A stretch of 6,257 nt of DNA. Origin: Nevskiales bacterium (GTDB lineage Bacteria > Pseudomonadota > Gammaproteobacteria > Nevskiales > Nevskiaceae). Positions within the stretch are counted from its first letter, which is position 1; the number at the start of each line of letters is the position of its first letter. Both the position numbers and the translations under genes were made by a program. Location of the stretch: positions 1-6,257 of the forward strand of contig JAKEEJ010000059.1 of assembly GCA_022616655.1 (NCBI GenBank), in the 5' to 3' direction. Shown here piece after piece: positions 1 through 5,908 of this stretch. The notes below the pieces were generated by a model, which saw only the letters and a program-made list of their open reading frames with translations, was not told the DNA's origin and did no database searches.

Positions 1-1
1 C

Positions 2-661
2 ACCGCGTTCATCGGCCCGTCCGGCTGCGGCAAGTCCACGCTGCTGCGCTGTTTCAATCGCATGAACGACCTGATTGACGGCTGCCGCATCGAAGGGCAG
101 ATTCGTCTCGACCGCAAGAATATTTTTGACCCGGACGTGGACGCGGCGCAGTTGCGCCGGCGCGTGGGCATGGTGTTCCAGAAGCCCAATCCTTTTCCCA
201 AGAGCATTTACGAGAACGTGGCCTACGGCCTGCGCTTGGGCGGCTTGAATCGCAAGCGCCTGCTGGACGAGACCGTTGAATGGGCGCTCAAGGGTGCCGC
301 GCTGTGGGACGAGGTCAAGGACCGGCTGGAGGACAACGCGCTGGGCCTGTCCGGCGGGCAGCAGCAGCGTCTGGTCATCGCCCGGGCCATTGCCATCCAG
401 CCCGAGGTGATTCTGCTGGACGAGCCCTGCTCGGCGCTGGACCCGATTGCCACGCTCAAGATCGAAGAGCTCATGAACGAGCTGAAGGAGAATTACACCA
501 TCGTCATCGTGACCCACAACATGCAGCAGGCGGCGCGCGTCTCGGACTACACGGCCTTCATGTATCTGGGGGATCTCGTCGAATTCGGCGACACGGACCA
601 GGTGTTTACGCAGCCGGTCAAGAAGCAGACCGAGGATTACATTACCGGACGTTATGGATAA
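2..661 (+). CDS. pstB: Phosphate ABC transporter ATP-binding protein PstB (5' end outside window)
   Basis: This is the cytoplasmic ATPase that powers high-affinity phosphate import through the PstCA channel with the binding protein PstS. The reading frame is open from base 2, and 219 residues are visible. All ABC nucleotide-binding motifs appear in order: Walker [10 protein letters not shown] (bases 14-40), the Q-loop in [17 protein letters not shown] (a PstB hallmark), the signature LSGGQQQR, Walker B VILLDEP followed by D-loop SALDP, and the H-loop histidine in IVTHNMQQA. The C-terminus DYITGRYG is typical of the family. About 30-50 N-terminal residues should lie left of the window. The ATG at base 62 is internal, because it falls after Walker A. 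phoU follows 83 bp downstream on the same strand, as in most pst operons. Family assignment is secure; substrate specificity rests on family knowledge and the phoU neighbour. Confidence 0.96.
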   Translation, partial: TAFIGPSGCGKSTLLRCFNRMNDLIDGCRIEGQIRLDRKNIFDPDVDAAQLRRRVGMVFQKPNPFPKSIYENVAYGLRLGGLNRKRLLDETVEWALKGAALWDEVKDRLEDNALGLSGGQQQRLVIARAIAIQPEVILLDEPCSALDPIATLKIEELMNELKENYTIVIVTHNMQQAARVSDYTAFMYLGDLVEFGDTDQVFTQPVKKQTEDYITGRYG

Positions 662-744
662 GCCGCGTCATTTTGCGAGCCGGCCTGGCAGGCGCGGCGC
701 AACCGGTGCTTCAGCGCGGCCCCCAACAATGAACGAGAGAACCT

Positions 745-1458
745 ATGGATAAACCGCAGATCAGCCAGCATATTTCACGGCAGTTCAATGCCGAACTTGA
801 AGATGTGCGCCAGCGGGTGCTGGCCATGGGCGGATTGGTGGAACAGCAGATCGCCGACGCCACCCGCGCGCTGATGAGTGGCGACGGCGCGCTGGGTCAG
901 CAGGTGTCCAAGGCCGACTTCAAGATCAACGGCATGGAGGTGCACATCGACGAGGAGTGCAGCCGCATCCTGGCGCGGCGCCAGCCCACCGCCAGCGATC
1001 TGCGTCTGGTCGTGGCCGTCATCAAGACCATCACCGACCTGGAGCGCATCGGCGACGAGGCCGACCGGATCGGCCGCATGGCCGCCGACCTGGCCACCCA
1101 GGAGCGCGCCAAGGCCAGTTACATCGAGATTCAACACATGTCACGGCATGTGCAGCAGATGGTGCGCGATGCACTGGATGCGTTTGCCCGCATGGATGCC
1201 GAGGCGGCGCTGACGGTGGCGCGCGAAGACGCCAACGTGGACCGGGAATACGAGGCGCTGCTGCGGCAGTGCATCACTTTCATGATGGAAGATCCGCGCA
1301 GCATCCGTCACGTGATGGACCTGATCTGGTCGGTACGCGCACTGGAACGCATCGGCGATCATGCCCGGAACATCGCCGAATACGTGATTTATTTCGTGAA
1401 AGGCAAGGACGTGCGCCACGTTTCGCTGGAGCAGATGGAACGGGAAGTAAAAAAGTAA
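745..1458 (+). CDS. phoU: Phosphate signalling protein PhoU
   Basis: PhoU is a cytoplasmic all-helical protein that links the Pst transporter to the PhoR/PhoB two-component system and keeps the Pho regulon off when phosphate is plentiful. The predicted 237 residues match the usual length of about 235-240. The two PhoU repeats are visible through their metal-binding (E/D)xxxD motifs: DLERIGDEADRIG at residues 98-110 and ALERIGDHARNIAE at 199-212, the latter followed by the typical VIYFVKG. The ATG at 745 is preceded by a modest purine-rich site (GAGAGA, 735-740). No terminator or promoter is evident between pstB and phoU, so co-transcription is likely. The stop codon lies only 13 bp from the stop of the converging mgtE, and no clear plus-strand terminator is seen after phoU. 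Confidence 0.96.
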   Translation: MDKPQISQHISRQFNAELEDVRQRVLAMGGLVEQQIADATRALMSGDGALGQQVSKADFKINGMEVHIDEECSRILARRQPTASDLRLVVAVIKTITDLERIGDEADRIGRMAADLATQERAKASYIEIQHMSRHVQQMVRDALDAFARMDAEAALTVAREDANVDREYEALLRQCITFMMEDPRSIRHVMDLIWSVRALERIGDHARNIAEYVIYFVKGKDVRHVSLEQMEREVKK

Positions 1459-1495
1459 AAGCCCGCCGGCGCTACACCAGAAACAGGGCGGCGAG
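1449..1495 (-). terminator. Possible intrinsic terminator of mgtE
   Basis: Read on the minus strand, CTCGCCG (1495-1489, inside the last mgtE codons) can pair with CGGCGGG (1468-1462), including one G-U pair, across a loop of 20 nt. The next minus-strand bases are C-TTTT-AC-TTTTTT (1461-1449). The T-rich tail is good but the loop is large and the stem is interrupted in energetic terms, so this is a weak call. It overlaps the 3' end of phoU. Confidence 0.3.
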
Positions 1496-2920
1496 TCCGA
1501 GAAAGATGAAGAATCCCATGCCGTCGGTGGCGGCCGTGAGAATGATGCTGCTGCCGCGGATCGGATCGCGGCCCAGGCGCTGGAGCAGAACCGGCGCGAG
1601 CATGCCGACACTGGCCGCCACCAGCAGGTTGAGCAGCATGGCGGCCGCCACCACCACGGAGAGCGCCAGATTCCGGTAGATCAGCAGGGTGACGGTGCCC
1701 AGCACGGCGCCCCAGAGGGCGCCGTTGTAGGCCGCAATGGCCAGCTCCTTGCTGAACATCTGCCGCAGCTGGTTGGGACCCAGTTGGCCCAGGGCGAGAC
1801 CCCGGATCACCAGCGCCACGGTCTGATTGCCGGCATTGCCGCCAATGCTGGCCACGACGGGCATCAAGGCGGCCAGCGCCACCAATTGCACCACCGTGTC
1901 TTCGAAGGCGCCGATCACGCGCGATGCAATAAACGCCGTGAACAAGTTGATGCCCAGCCACTGCCAGCGGGCGCGGGCCGAGGTGCGTAACGGGGCGTAG
2001 AGGTCGGTATCTTCCGACAGGCCCACTTCTTCCAGTCGCTGCCGTTGGGCCTGGGCGTTGATGGTTTCCACCACCGAATCCACGGTGACGCGGCCGACCA
2101 CCTGCCGGTGGAGGTTGACCACGGGCGCACTGATCAGGTTGTAGCGCTCGAAGGACTGTACGGCTTGTTCAAGGCGATCGTCGGTAAAGAAGAAAACGGG
2201 ATCGGTTGTCATCATGTCTTTCACCAGAGCGTCCGGCTCTTCGGTGACCAGTTTCTGCAGCGGCAGCAGTCCACACAGCTCGCCCGGGCGGTTGACCACG
2301 AACAACTGCGTTGTGTGGGGCGGCAGTGGTTTGCGCCGCCGCAACAACTGCTGCACGGTTTCCAGGCTGGCGTCCTCCTGTACCGTGATGAAATCGAAGG
2401 CCATTTCGGCGCCCACCGTGCCGGGCGGGAACGCCAGTACCGACCGCACTTCGGTTTGTTCGGCCTGATCCAGCCGCTCCAGCACCTTCAGACGCACGTC
2501 GTCGGGAAGCGACGCGAGCAGGTCCGCGATGTCTTCCGAATCGAGCGGGCGTACCACCTGGGCAATGTCTTCGGCGGGCAGACCGGCGACCAGGGTTCTG
2601 CGTACGACGTCGGAGGTTTCCAGCAGCACCGCCCCACGCCGCTCCGGCCGTACCAGGCTCCAGGCGATGCGCTGCGCTTCGGGCGGCAGACCTTCAAGCA
2701 CGAAAGCGACGTCGGCAGGGTGAAACTGCGCCAGGCGCTGTTCGAGCGCCGTTTGCTGCTGTCGCAGGACCAGCGAAGCGACGACATCCTGTTTGCGTGA
2801 TCCGGCACGCAATACGAGATCACGTTCCACGGCCTGCCGGGAGAGAAGCTCAATCACCTGGGTGCGTGCTTTCTCCAGGTGATGGTGATGCTGGTTCTGG
2901 CCACTGGGATGCGCAGTCAT
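1472..2920 (-). CDS. mgtE: Magnesium transporter MgtE
   Basis: MgtE is an inner-membrane Mg2+ channel gated by cytosolic Mg2+. From the ATG at 2920 the protein has 482 residues. Order of parts: an MgtE N domain (about 45-160, with repeats such as FHPADVAFVLEGLP and LDSEDIADLLASLP), two CBS domains (about 170-232 and 236-298), a connecting helix, then five hydrophobic segments from about 320 to the end. The pore signature MPVVASIGGNAGNQT (about 354-367) and the late TAATDGMGF (Asp466, equivalent in position to the ion-binding pore aspartate of the Thermus protein) are both present. A GTG at 2962 in frame would add 14 residues. Neither start has a strong ribosome-binding site; I prefer the ATG because the added stretch looks like no family N-terminus. 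An HHHH run sits near residues 11-14. The gene is divergent from rpsO and convergent with phoU, so it forms its own transcription unit. Confidence 0.95.
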   Translation of the reverse strand: MTAHPSGQNQHHHHLEKARTQVIELLSRQAVERDLVLRAGSRKQDVVASLVLRQQQTALEQRLAQFHPADVAFVLEGLPPEAQRIAWSLVRPERRGAVLLETSDVVRRTLVAGLPAEDIAQVVRPLDSEDIADLLASLPDDVRLKVLERLDQAEQTEVRSVLAFPPGTVGAEMAFDFITVQEDASLETVQQLLRRRKPLPPHTTQLFVVNRPGELCGLLPLQKLVTEEPDALVKDMMTTDPVFFFTDDRLEQAVQSFERYNLISAPVVNLHRQVVGRVTVDSVVETINAQAQRQRLEEVGLSEDTDLYAPLRTSARARWQWLGINLFTAFIASRVIGAFEDTVVQLVALAALMPVVASIGGNAGNQTVALVIRGLALGQLGPNQLRQMFSKELAIAAYNGALWGAVLGTVTLLIYRNLALSVVVAAAMLLNLLVAASVGMLAPVLLQRLGRDPIRGSSIILTAATDGMGFFIFLGLAALFLV

Positions 2921-2995
2921 GGCGCCGAATCTTATCGTGGATACGATGCCCGACGGGCTCACACGTCATGGGCCCACTGTCCAGGGGCTGTACCG

Positions 2996-3020
2996 GGCGA
3001 GCCCTGTCGGGAAGCTCGCC
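2996..3020. repeat. Inverted repeat between mgtE and rpsO
   Basis: GGCGAGC (2996-3002) and GCTCGCC (3014-3020) form a perfect 7-bp inverted repeat with an 11-bp spacer. It ends immediately before the -35 element of the rpsO promoter. It could be an operator, or a hairpin in a mgtE leader if mgtE is transcribed from that far upstream. No T-tract follows on either strand, so it is not a terminator. Confidence 0.4.
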
Positions 3021-3049
3021 TTGTGGGCGGGGGGTGTCGCCGGTAGAAT
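3021..3049 (+). promoter_or_regulatory. Sigma-70 promoter of rpsO(-pnp)
   Basis: TTGTGG (3021-3026) and TAGAAT (3044-3049) are separated by 17 bp, the optimal spacing. Transcription would start near 3056-3058, giving a leader of about 38 nt. The stretch after the -10 element is GC-rich (GTGCGCCC), as in many ribosomal-protein and rRNA promoters under growth-rate or stringent control. That regulatory reading is inference. Confidence 0.7.
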
Positions 3050-3082
3050 GTGCGCCCTTTCATAAGACCAAGCGTAAGTGCT

Positions 3083-3086
3083 GGAG
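3083..3086 (+). promoter_or_regulatory. Ribosome-binding site fixing the rpsO start
   Basis: GGAG lies 8 nt before the ATG at 3095. It supports that start over the in-frame ATG at 3050, which would add 15 residues not found in S15 and would lie about at or upstream of the predicted transcription start. Confidence 0.75.
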
Positions 3087-3094
3087 CCGTCGCA

Positions 3095-3364
3095 ATGCCT
3101 TTGAGTGTGGAGCAGAAACGTTCCGTAATGGAGAAATTTCAACGGAGCAAAGGTGATACGGGATCAACCGAGGTGCAGATCGCGTTGTTGTCCGAGCGTA
3201 TCAACAGCCTTTCCCCGCATTTTGAAAGCAATAAAAAAGATCATCATTCGCGCCGTGGTTTGCTGAAAATGGTCAATCAGCGTCGCACCCTGTTGAATTA
3301 TCTGAAGAATTCGGATCAGGACCGCTATCTCAAACTGATCACCGACCTCGGCCTGCGCCGCTAG
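3095..3364 (+). CDS. rpsO: 30S ribosomal protein S15
   Basis: S15 binds the central domain of 16S rRNA early in 30S assembly and makes an inter-subunit bridge. The product is 89 residues, the normal size. The family core is intact: [19 protein letters not shown] (21-39), then the H42, D49, [15 protein letters not shown] (50-64) helix-turn that contacts rRNA, and the C-terminal LNYL...[12 protein letters not shown]. The start is set by the GGAG site and by family length. In well-studied enterobacteria S15 represses its own translation through a leader pseudoknot. The short leader here could allow something similar, but I could not demonstrate a pseudoknot. pnp follows 53 bp downstream on the same strand, the standard gammaproteobacterial order. 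Confidence 0.98.
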   Translation: MPLSVEQKRSVMEKFQRSKGDTGSTEVQIALLSERINSLSPHFESNKKDHHSRRGLLKMVNQRRTLLNYLKNSDQDRYLKLITDLGLRR

Positions 3365-3404
3365 GCCCCGTTAAGCGTTTCCCGTGTACCACCCCAGATC
3401 GGCC

Positions 3405-3408
3405 GGAG
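3405..3408 (+). promoter_or_regulatory. Ribosome-binding site of pnp
   Basis: GGAG lies 9 nt before the ATG at 3418. It overlaps a small CGGCCG palindrome. The site agrees with the pnp start chosen from protein conservation. Confidence 0.6.
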
Positions 3409-3417
3409 CCTGAGCCC

Positions 3418-5541
3418 ATGTCTTACCCTGTCAGCCCCATCAAGAAAACCTTCCCCTACGGCGCCCACACGGTCACGATTGAGACCGGTCACATGGCGCG
3501 TCAGGCTCATGGCGCCGTGACCGTCAGCATGAATGGGACCGTGGTTCTGGTCACGGCCGTCGCCCGCAAGGAGGCAAAGCCCGGCACCGATTTTTTCCCG
3601 CTGACCGTGGATTACCAGGAGCGCACCTACGCCGGGGGCCGCATCCCCGGCGGTTTCTTCAAACGCGAAGGCCGCCCGACGGAAAAGGAAACGCTGACCT
3701 CGCGCCTGATTGACCGCCCGATTCGTCCGCTTTATCCCAAGGACTTTCACAACGAAATCCAGATTATCGCGACGGTGTTGTCACTGAACCCGGAAGTGAA
3801 CGGTGACATACCGGCGATGCTGGGGGCTTCGGCGGCGCTGGCCCTGTCCGGCACGCCGTTCCTGGGGCCGATTGGCGCGGCGCGGGTGGGGTACGTCAAC
3901 GGCCAGTACGTTCTGAACCCCGATGCAACCCCGCTGGAGGCCGAGTCCCAGATGGATCTGGTGGTGGCCGGCACAAAGGATGCCGTGCTGATGGTGGAGT
4001 CGGAAGCCCGGCTGTTATCAGAATCGGTGATGCTCGGCGCCGTGCTGTTCGGCCACGAGCAGATGCAGGTGGCGATCAAAGCCATCAATGAGCTTGCGGT
4101 CGAAGCCGGCAAGCCCAAATGGGATTGGCAGCCGGACGCAAAACAGGCCGGGATCGGACACGATGTGGCCGCGTTCGAACCCCGGCTGGCCCAGGCCTAT
4201 TCCGTGGCCGACAAGCAGAAGCGCCAGGAACTGATCGGCGCGGTTTACGACGAAGCGCTGGCCACCCTGGCCTCCGGCGAAACGCCGAAATGGAGTGCCG
4301 GCCAGATCGAATCCGCGCTTCACGAGTGTGAAGCCGGGATCGTCCGCAGCCGGATTCTCGAGGGTAAACCGCGCATTGACGGGCGTGACACCCAAACCGT
4401 CCGCCGTCTCAGCATGGGCACGGGCCTTCTGCCGCGCACCCACGGCTCCGCGCTGTTCACCCGCGGGGAAACGCAGGTGCTGGCCATTACCACGCTGGGT
4501 ACCGGTCGTGACGCGCAGATCATTGACGCGGTGGAGGGAGAGTGGCGCGAACCTTTCATGCTGCACTACAACTTCCAGCCCTTCTGTGTCGGAGAAACCG
4601 GCCGCCTGATGACCAAGCGCCGGGAAATCGGACACGGGCGTCTGGCCAAGCGCGCCATCGCGGCGATCATGCCGGATTTGGAAACCGAATTTCCCTACGT
4701 GGTACGCATCGTCGCCGAGACGCTGGAGTCCAACGGTTCCAGCTCCATGGCCACGGTCTGTGCCACGTCGTTGTCGCTGATGGATGCGGGCGTGCCGACC
4801 AAGGCCCCGGTTGCCGGGGTGGCGATGGGGTTGATCAAGGAAGGCGAGAAGTTTGCGGTATTGACGGACATCCTGGGCGACGAGGACCACCTGGGTGACA
4901 TGGATTTCAAAGTGGCGGGCAGCAAAGAGGGAATTTCCGCGCTGCAGATGGATATCAAAATCACCGGCATCACCGGCGAGATCATGCGGCAGGCCCTCGA
5001 ACAGGCGCGCGTTGCACGCCTGCATATTCTCGGCGAGATGGCCAGGGTGCTGGAGGCTCCGCGAGCGGAAATGTCCGAATTTGCACCGCGCATCATTACC
5101 CTGAAAATCAACCCGGAACGGATTCGCGACGTCATCGGCAAGGGCGGTGCCACCATCCGGTCCATCACCGAGCAGACCGGCACCACAATAGACATCGAGG
5201 ACGACGGCACGGTCAAGATTGCCGCCGTGGACAAGAAAGCCACCGAGGCCGCCATCGCCCGCATTGACGCGTTGACACGTGACGTCCAGGTCGGCGAGAT
5301 CTACGAGGGGCGCGTGGCGCGTCTGATGGATTTTGGCGCTTTCGTTACCATCCTGCCCGGCAAGGACGGCCTGGTGCACATTTCTCAGGTCTCGGACAAG
5401 CGCGTCGAGAACATTGCAGACGAGCTGTCCGAGGGTGACATCGTCCGCGTCAAGGTGCTGGAAGTAGACAAACAGGGCCGCATCCGGCTTTCCATGAAAG
5501 AAGTGGCCCGCGACAGTACGCCGCAGCAGAGCGCCGCCTGA
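3418..5541 (+). CDS. pnp: Polyribonucleotide nucleotidyltransferase (PNPase)
   Basis: PNPase is a trimeric 3'-to-5' phosphorolytic exoribonuclease of the cytoplasm. It releases nucleoside diphosphates, is commonly part of the RNA degradosome, and also affects stability of many small RNAs. The 707 residues compare with 711 in E. coli. Domains in order: RNase PH 1 (about 12-145) with its subdomain, including the RNA-contacting loop FFKREGRP (80-87) and [10 protein letters not shown] (95-104); helical linker (about 240-320); RNase PH 2 (about 325-545) with phosphate-binding SNGSSSMA (438-445) and the catalytic [15 protein letters not shown] (487-501), where D490, D496 and K498 correspond to E. 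coli D486, D492 and K494; KH domain with GKGG at 574-577; S1 domain (about 622-692) with LMDFGAFV and GLVHISQ. All catalytic residues are present. It probably shares the rpsO promoter; no strong terminator separates them. The transcript likely ends at 5684-5709. Confidence 0.99.
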   Translation: MSYPVSPIKKTFPYGAHTVTIETGHMARQAHGAVTVSMNGTVVLVTAVARKEAKPGTDFFPLTVDYQERTYAGGRIPGGFFKREGRPTEKETLTSRLIDRPIRPLYPKDFHNEIQIIATVLSLNPEVNGDIPAMLGASAALALSGTPFLGPIGAARVGYVNGQYVLNPDATPLEAESQMDLVVAGTKDAVLMVESEARLLSESVMLGAVLFGHEQMQVAIKAINELAVEAGKPKWDWQPDAKQAGIGHDVAAFEPRLAQAYSVADKQKRQELIGAVYDEALATLASGETPKWSAGQIESALHECEAGIVRSRILEGKPRIDGRDTQTVRRLSMGTGLLPRTHGSALFTRGETQVLAITTLGTGRDAQIIDAVEGEWREPFMLHYNFQPFCVGETGRLMTKRREIGHGRLAKRAIAAIMPDLETEFPYVVRIVAETLESNGSSSMATVCATSLSLMDAGVPTKAPVAGVAMGLIKEGEKFAVLTDILGDEDHLGDMDFKVAGSKEGISALQMDIKITGITGEIMRQALEQARVARLHILGEMARVLEAPRAEMSEFAPRIITLKINPERIRDVIGKGGATIRSITEQTGTTIDIEDDGTVKIAAVDKKATEAAIARIDALTRDVQVGEIYEGRVARLMDFGAFVTILPGKDGLVHISQVSDKRVENIADELSEGDIVRVKVLEVDKQGRIRLSMKEVARDSTPQQSAA

Positions 5542-5546
5542 ATGGC

Positions 5547-5565
5547 CAGGGCAGCAAGGGCCCTG
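5547..5565 (+). repeat. Stem-loop just after the pnp stop codon
   Basis: CAGGGC (5547-5552) and GCCCTG (5560-5565) form a perfect 6-bp stem with a 7-nt loop. No T-run follows, so it is not a complete terminator. It may protect the pnp mRNA 3' end or act with the terminator further down. Confidence 0.35.
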
Positions 5566-5592
5566 CGTAAGGAAATTAAAAAAACGTAAAGC

Positions 5593-5621
5593 AAAAAAAT
5601 AGCCCCCTGGGGGCAGGGGGC
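5593..5621 (-). terminator. Intrinsic terminator of the minus-strand sRNA
   Basis: On the minus strand GCCCCCT (5621-5615) pairs perfectly with AGGGGGC (5608-5602) around a 6-nt loop GCCCCC. The tail that follows is T-A-TTTTTTT (5601-5593). A 7-bp GC-rich stem with a seven-U tract is a textbook Rho-independent terminator. It lies about 130 nt downstream of the minus-strand promoter at 5733-5761 and would also stop read-through from phaR. Confidence 0.85.
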
Positions 5622-5683
5622 AATATACAAGAAAGGCACAGAGGCCTTTCTGGAGGAGACGATAAAAACTCTGGACTACATTC

Positions 5684-5709
5684 ACACCCGGCAACACCGG
5701 GTGTTTTTT
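5684..5709 (+). terminator. Intrinsic terminator of the (rpsO-)pnp transcript
   Basis: ACACCCGG (5684-5691) pairs perfectly with CCGGGTGT (5697-5704) around loop CAACA, and six T residues (5704-5709) follow. This is a strong plus-strand Rho-independent terminator, 143 bp after the pnp stop. The same inverted repeat forms the first hairpin of the opposite-strand sRNA, where no U-tract follows, so it does not terminate that transcript. Confidence 0.85.
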
Positions 5710-5720
5710 ATTCCCGAGTT

Positions 5721-5737
5721 TTGTTGCGGTGCAATAT
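5721..5737. promoter_or_regulatory. Operator-like box O1 (over -10 and start of the sRNA promoter)
   Basis: TTGTTGCGGTGCAATAT differs at one base from the box at 5763-5779. It contains the inverted repeat TTGC-GGT-GCAA (5724-5734). It covers the -10 element and predicted start of the minus-strand promoter, the classical position for a repressor. TGC/GCA half-sites resemble motifs reported for PhaR in other proteobacteria, and phaR is adjacent. The regulator assignment is inference. Confidence 0.6.
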
Positions 5738-5761
5738 AGATACAAATTTCCGAAGTGTCAA
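5733..5761 (-). promoter_or_regulatory. Near-consensus sigma-70 promoter facing left (sRNA promoter)
   Basis: On the minus strand TTGACA (5761-5756) is a perfect -35 and TATATT (5738-5733) matches the -10 consensus at 5 of 6 positions, with an ideal 17-bp spacer. Eleven of twelve consensus bases match. Transcription should begin near 5725. There is no ORF in the 130 nt before the next terminator on this strand, so the product is probably an RNA. Confidence 0.8.
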
Positions 5762-5762
5762 C

Positions 5763-5779
5763 TTGTTGCGCTGCAATAT
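5763..5779. promoter_or_regulatory. Operator-like box O2 (upstream of the sRNA -35)
   Basis: TTGTTGCGCTGCAATAT is a near-exact copy of the box at 5721-5737, with inverted repeat TTGC-GCT-GCAA (5766-5776). It begins 1 bp upstream of the -35 element. The offset between the two boxes is 42 bp, four helical turns, so bound proteins would sit on the same DNA face and enclose the promoter. Confidence 0.6.
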
Positions 5780-5795
5780 TCTCGACGTTTCTATA

Positions 5796-5814
5796 AATGA
5801 GAATGATTCTATTT
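5796..5814. promoter_or_regulatory. Fur-box-like site
   Basis: AATGAGAATGATTCTATTT matches the idealised Fur arrangement AATGATAATGATTATCATT at 15 of 19 positions by my count and has a perfect AGAAT-G-ATTCT dyad at its centre (5800-5810). It lies upstream of the sRNA promoter and overlaps a weak minus-strand promoter-like pair. The AT-rich setting raises the chance of a fortuitous match. Confidence 0.4.
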
Positions 5815-5838
5815 AATATTTAAATGGAAACGATTCAA
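5811..5838 (-). promoter_or_regulatory. Weak second minus-strand promoter candidate overlapping the Fur-like site
   Basis: Minus-strand TTGAAT (5838-5833) and TTAAAT (5816-5811) lie 16 bp apart, each matching consensus at 4 of 6 positions. Start would be near 5804, inside the Fur-like site, giving a transcript that runs through the sRNA. AT-richness makes this a tentative call. Confidence 0.25.
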
Positions 5839-5887
5839 CTAAAACAACAGCCTGAAGAATCGGAGATGACTTTTTTGTGAAATATTT

Positions 5888-5908
5888 ATGACAGATACGT
5901 CATTTTTT
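5888..5908 (+). terminator. Weak plus-strand terminator-like hairpin at the phaR 3' end
   Basis: ATGAC (5888-5892) and GTCAT (5899-5903) form a perfect 5-bp stem with a 6-nt loop, followed by a T-run to 5908. The stem is short and overlaps the phaR stop codon. It could block plus-strand transcription from entering phaR antisense. No T-tract follows on the minus strand, so it does not terminate phaR. Confidence 0.3.

Larger units (their letters stand above)
5593..5725 (-). ncRNA. Putative small regulatory RNA between pnp and phaR
   Basis: No known RNA family is recognised. The call rests on a near-consensus minus-strand promoter (5761-5733), a predicted start at A5725 or A5724, and a strong intrinsic terminator ending near 5593, giving about 133 nt. 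Inside are three perfect hairpins: SL1, ACACCCGG/CCGGGTGT (5704-5697 with 5691-5684, loop UGUUG); SL2, AGAAAGGC/GCCTTTCT (5651-5644 with 5637-5630, loop CUCUGU); and the terminator stem with a C-rich loop. The segment between SL1 and SL2 (5683-5652) should be single-stranded. It has an AGUUUUUAUC stretch that could bind Hfq and then UCUCCUCC (5659-5652), complementary to Shine-Dalgarno sequences. Reading frames from ATG, GTG or TTG either stop at once or run open through the terminator, so it is not protein-coding. It would be antisense to the pnp 3' UTR. Promoter-flanking boxes suggest control by PhaR or a similar repressor. Alternative: a processed phaR 3' UTR. Confidence 0.65.
5542..5899. 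other. AT-rich convergent intergenic region with regulatory structure and no protein gene
   Basis: This gap of 358 bp between the converging pnp and phaR genes has no closed ORF with a plausible start and ribosome site. From about 5700 rightward it is markedly richer in A and T than the flanking genes. It contains terminators on both strands, a strong minus-strand promoter, two copies of a 17-bp operator-like box, a Fur-like site and several perfect hairpins, each listed separately. The density of signals is high for a gap between two gene ends, where normally only terminators are expected. Confidence 0.8.

Noticed and set aside
662..744. Small inverted repeats in the pstB-phoU spacer
   Set aside because: Only 4-bp stems such as GCCT/AGGC were found, without T-runs or repeat copies. 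This is expected by chance in GC-rich DNA.
957..1679. A 240-codon plus-strand ORF overlapping phoU and the mgtE end
   Set aside because: It overlaps phoU in another frame and has Arg/His/Pro-rich shadow composition; both real genes are conserved.
3350..3367. Terminator after rpsO
   Set aside because: The stem is only 5 bp with an 8-nt loop and no T-run follows, so it is not called as a terminator.
5542..5589. A 15-codon ORF (MARAARALRKEIKKT) starting directly after the pnp stop
   Set aside because: The start codon abuts the pnp stop, but there is no separate ribosome site, the length is very short, and part of it is the CAGGGC/GCCCTG stem. Translational coupling cannot be excluded, but the support is too thin.
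5651..5660. TGGAGGAGAC on the plus strand as a ribosome-binding site for a small gene
   Set aside because: No ATG, GTG or TTG follows at a workable distance before the terminator hairpin at 5684. The motif is better explained as the complement of the sRNA seed.
4018..5745. A 575-codon open frame on the minus strand opposite pnp
   Set aside because: It is the antisense shadow of a fully conserved PNPase gene in GC-rich DNA. Its translation shows low-complexity His/Gly/Asp/Arg-rich composition and no recognisable domain.
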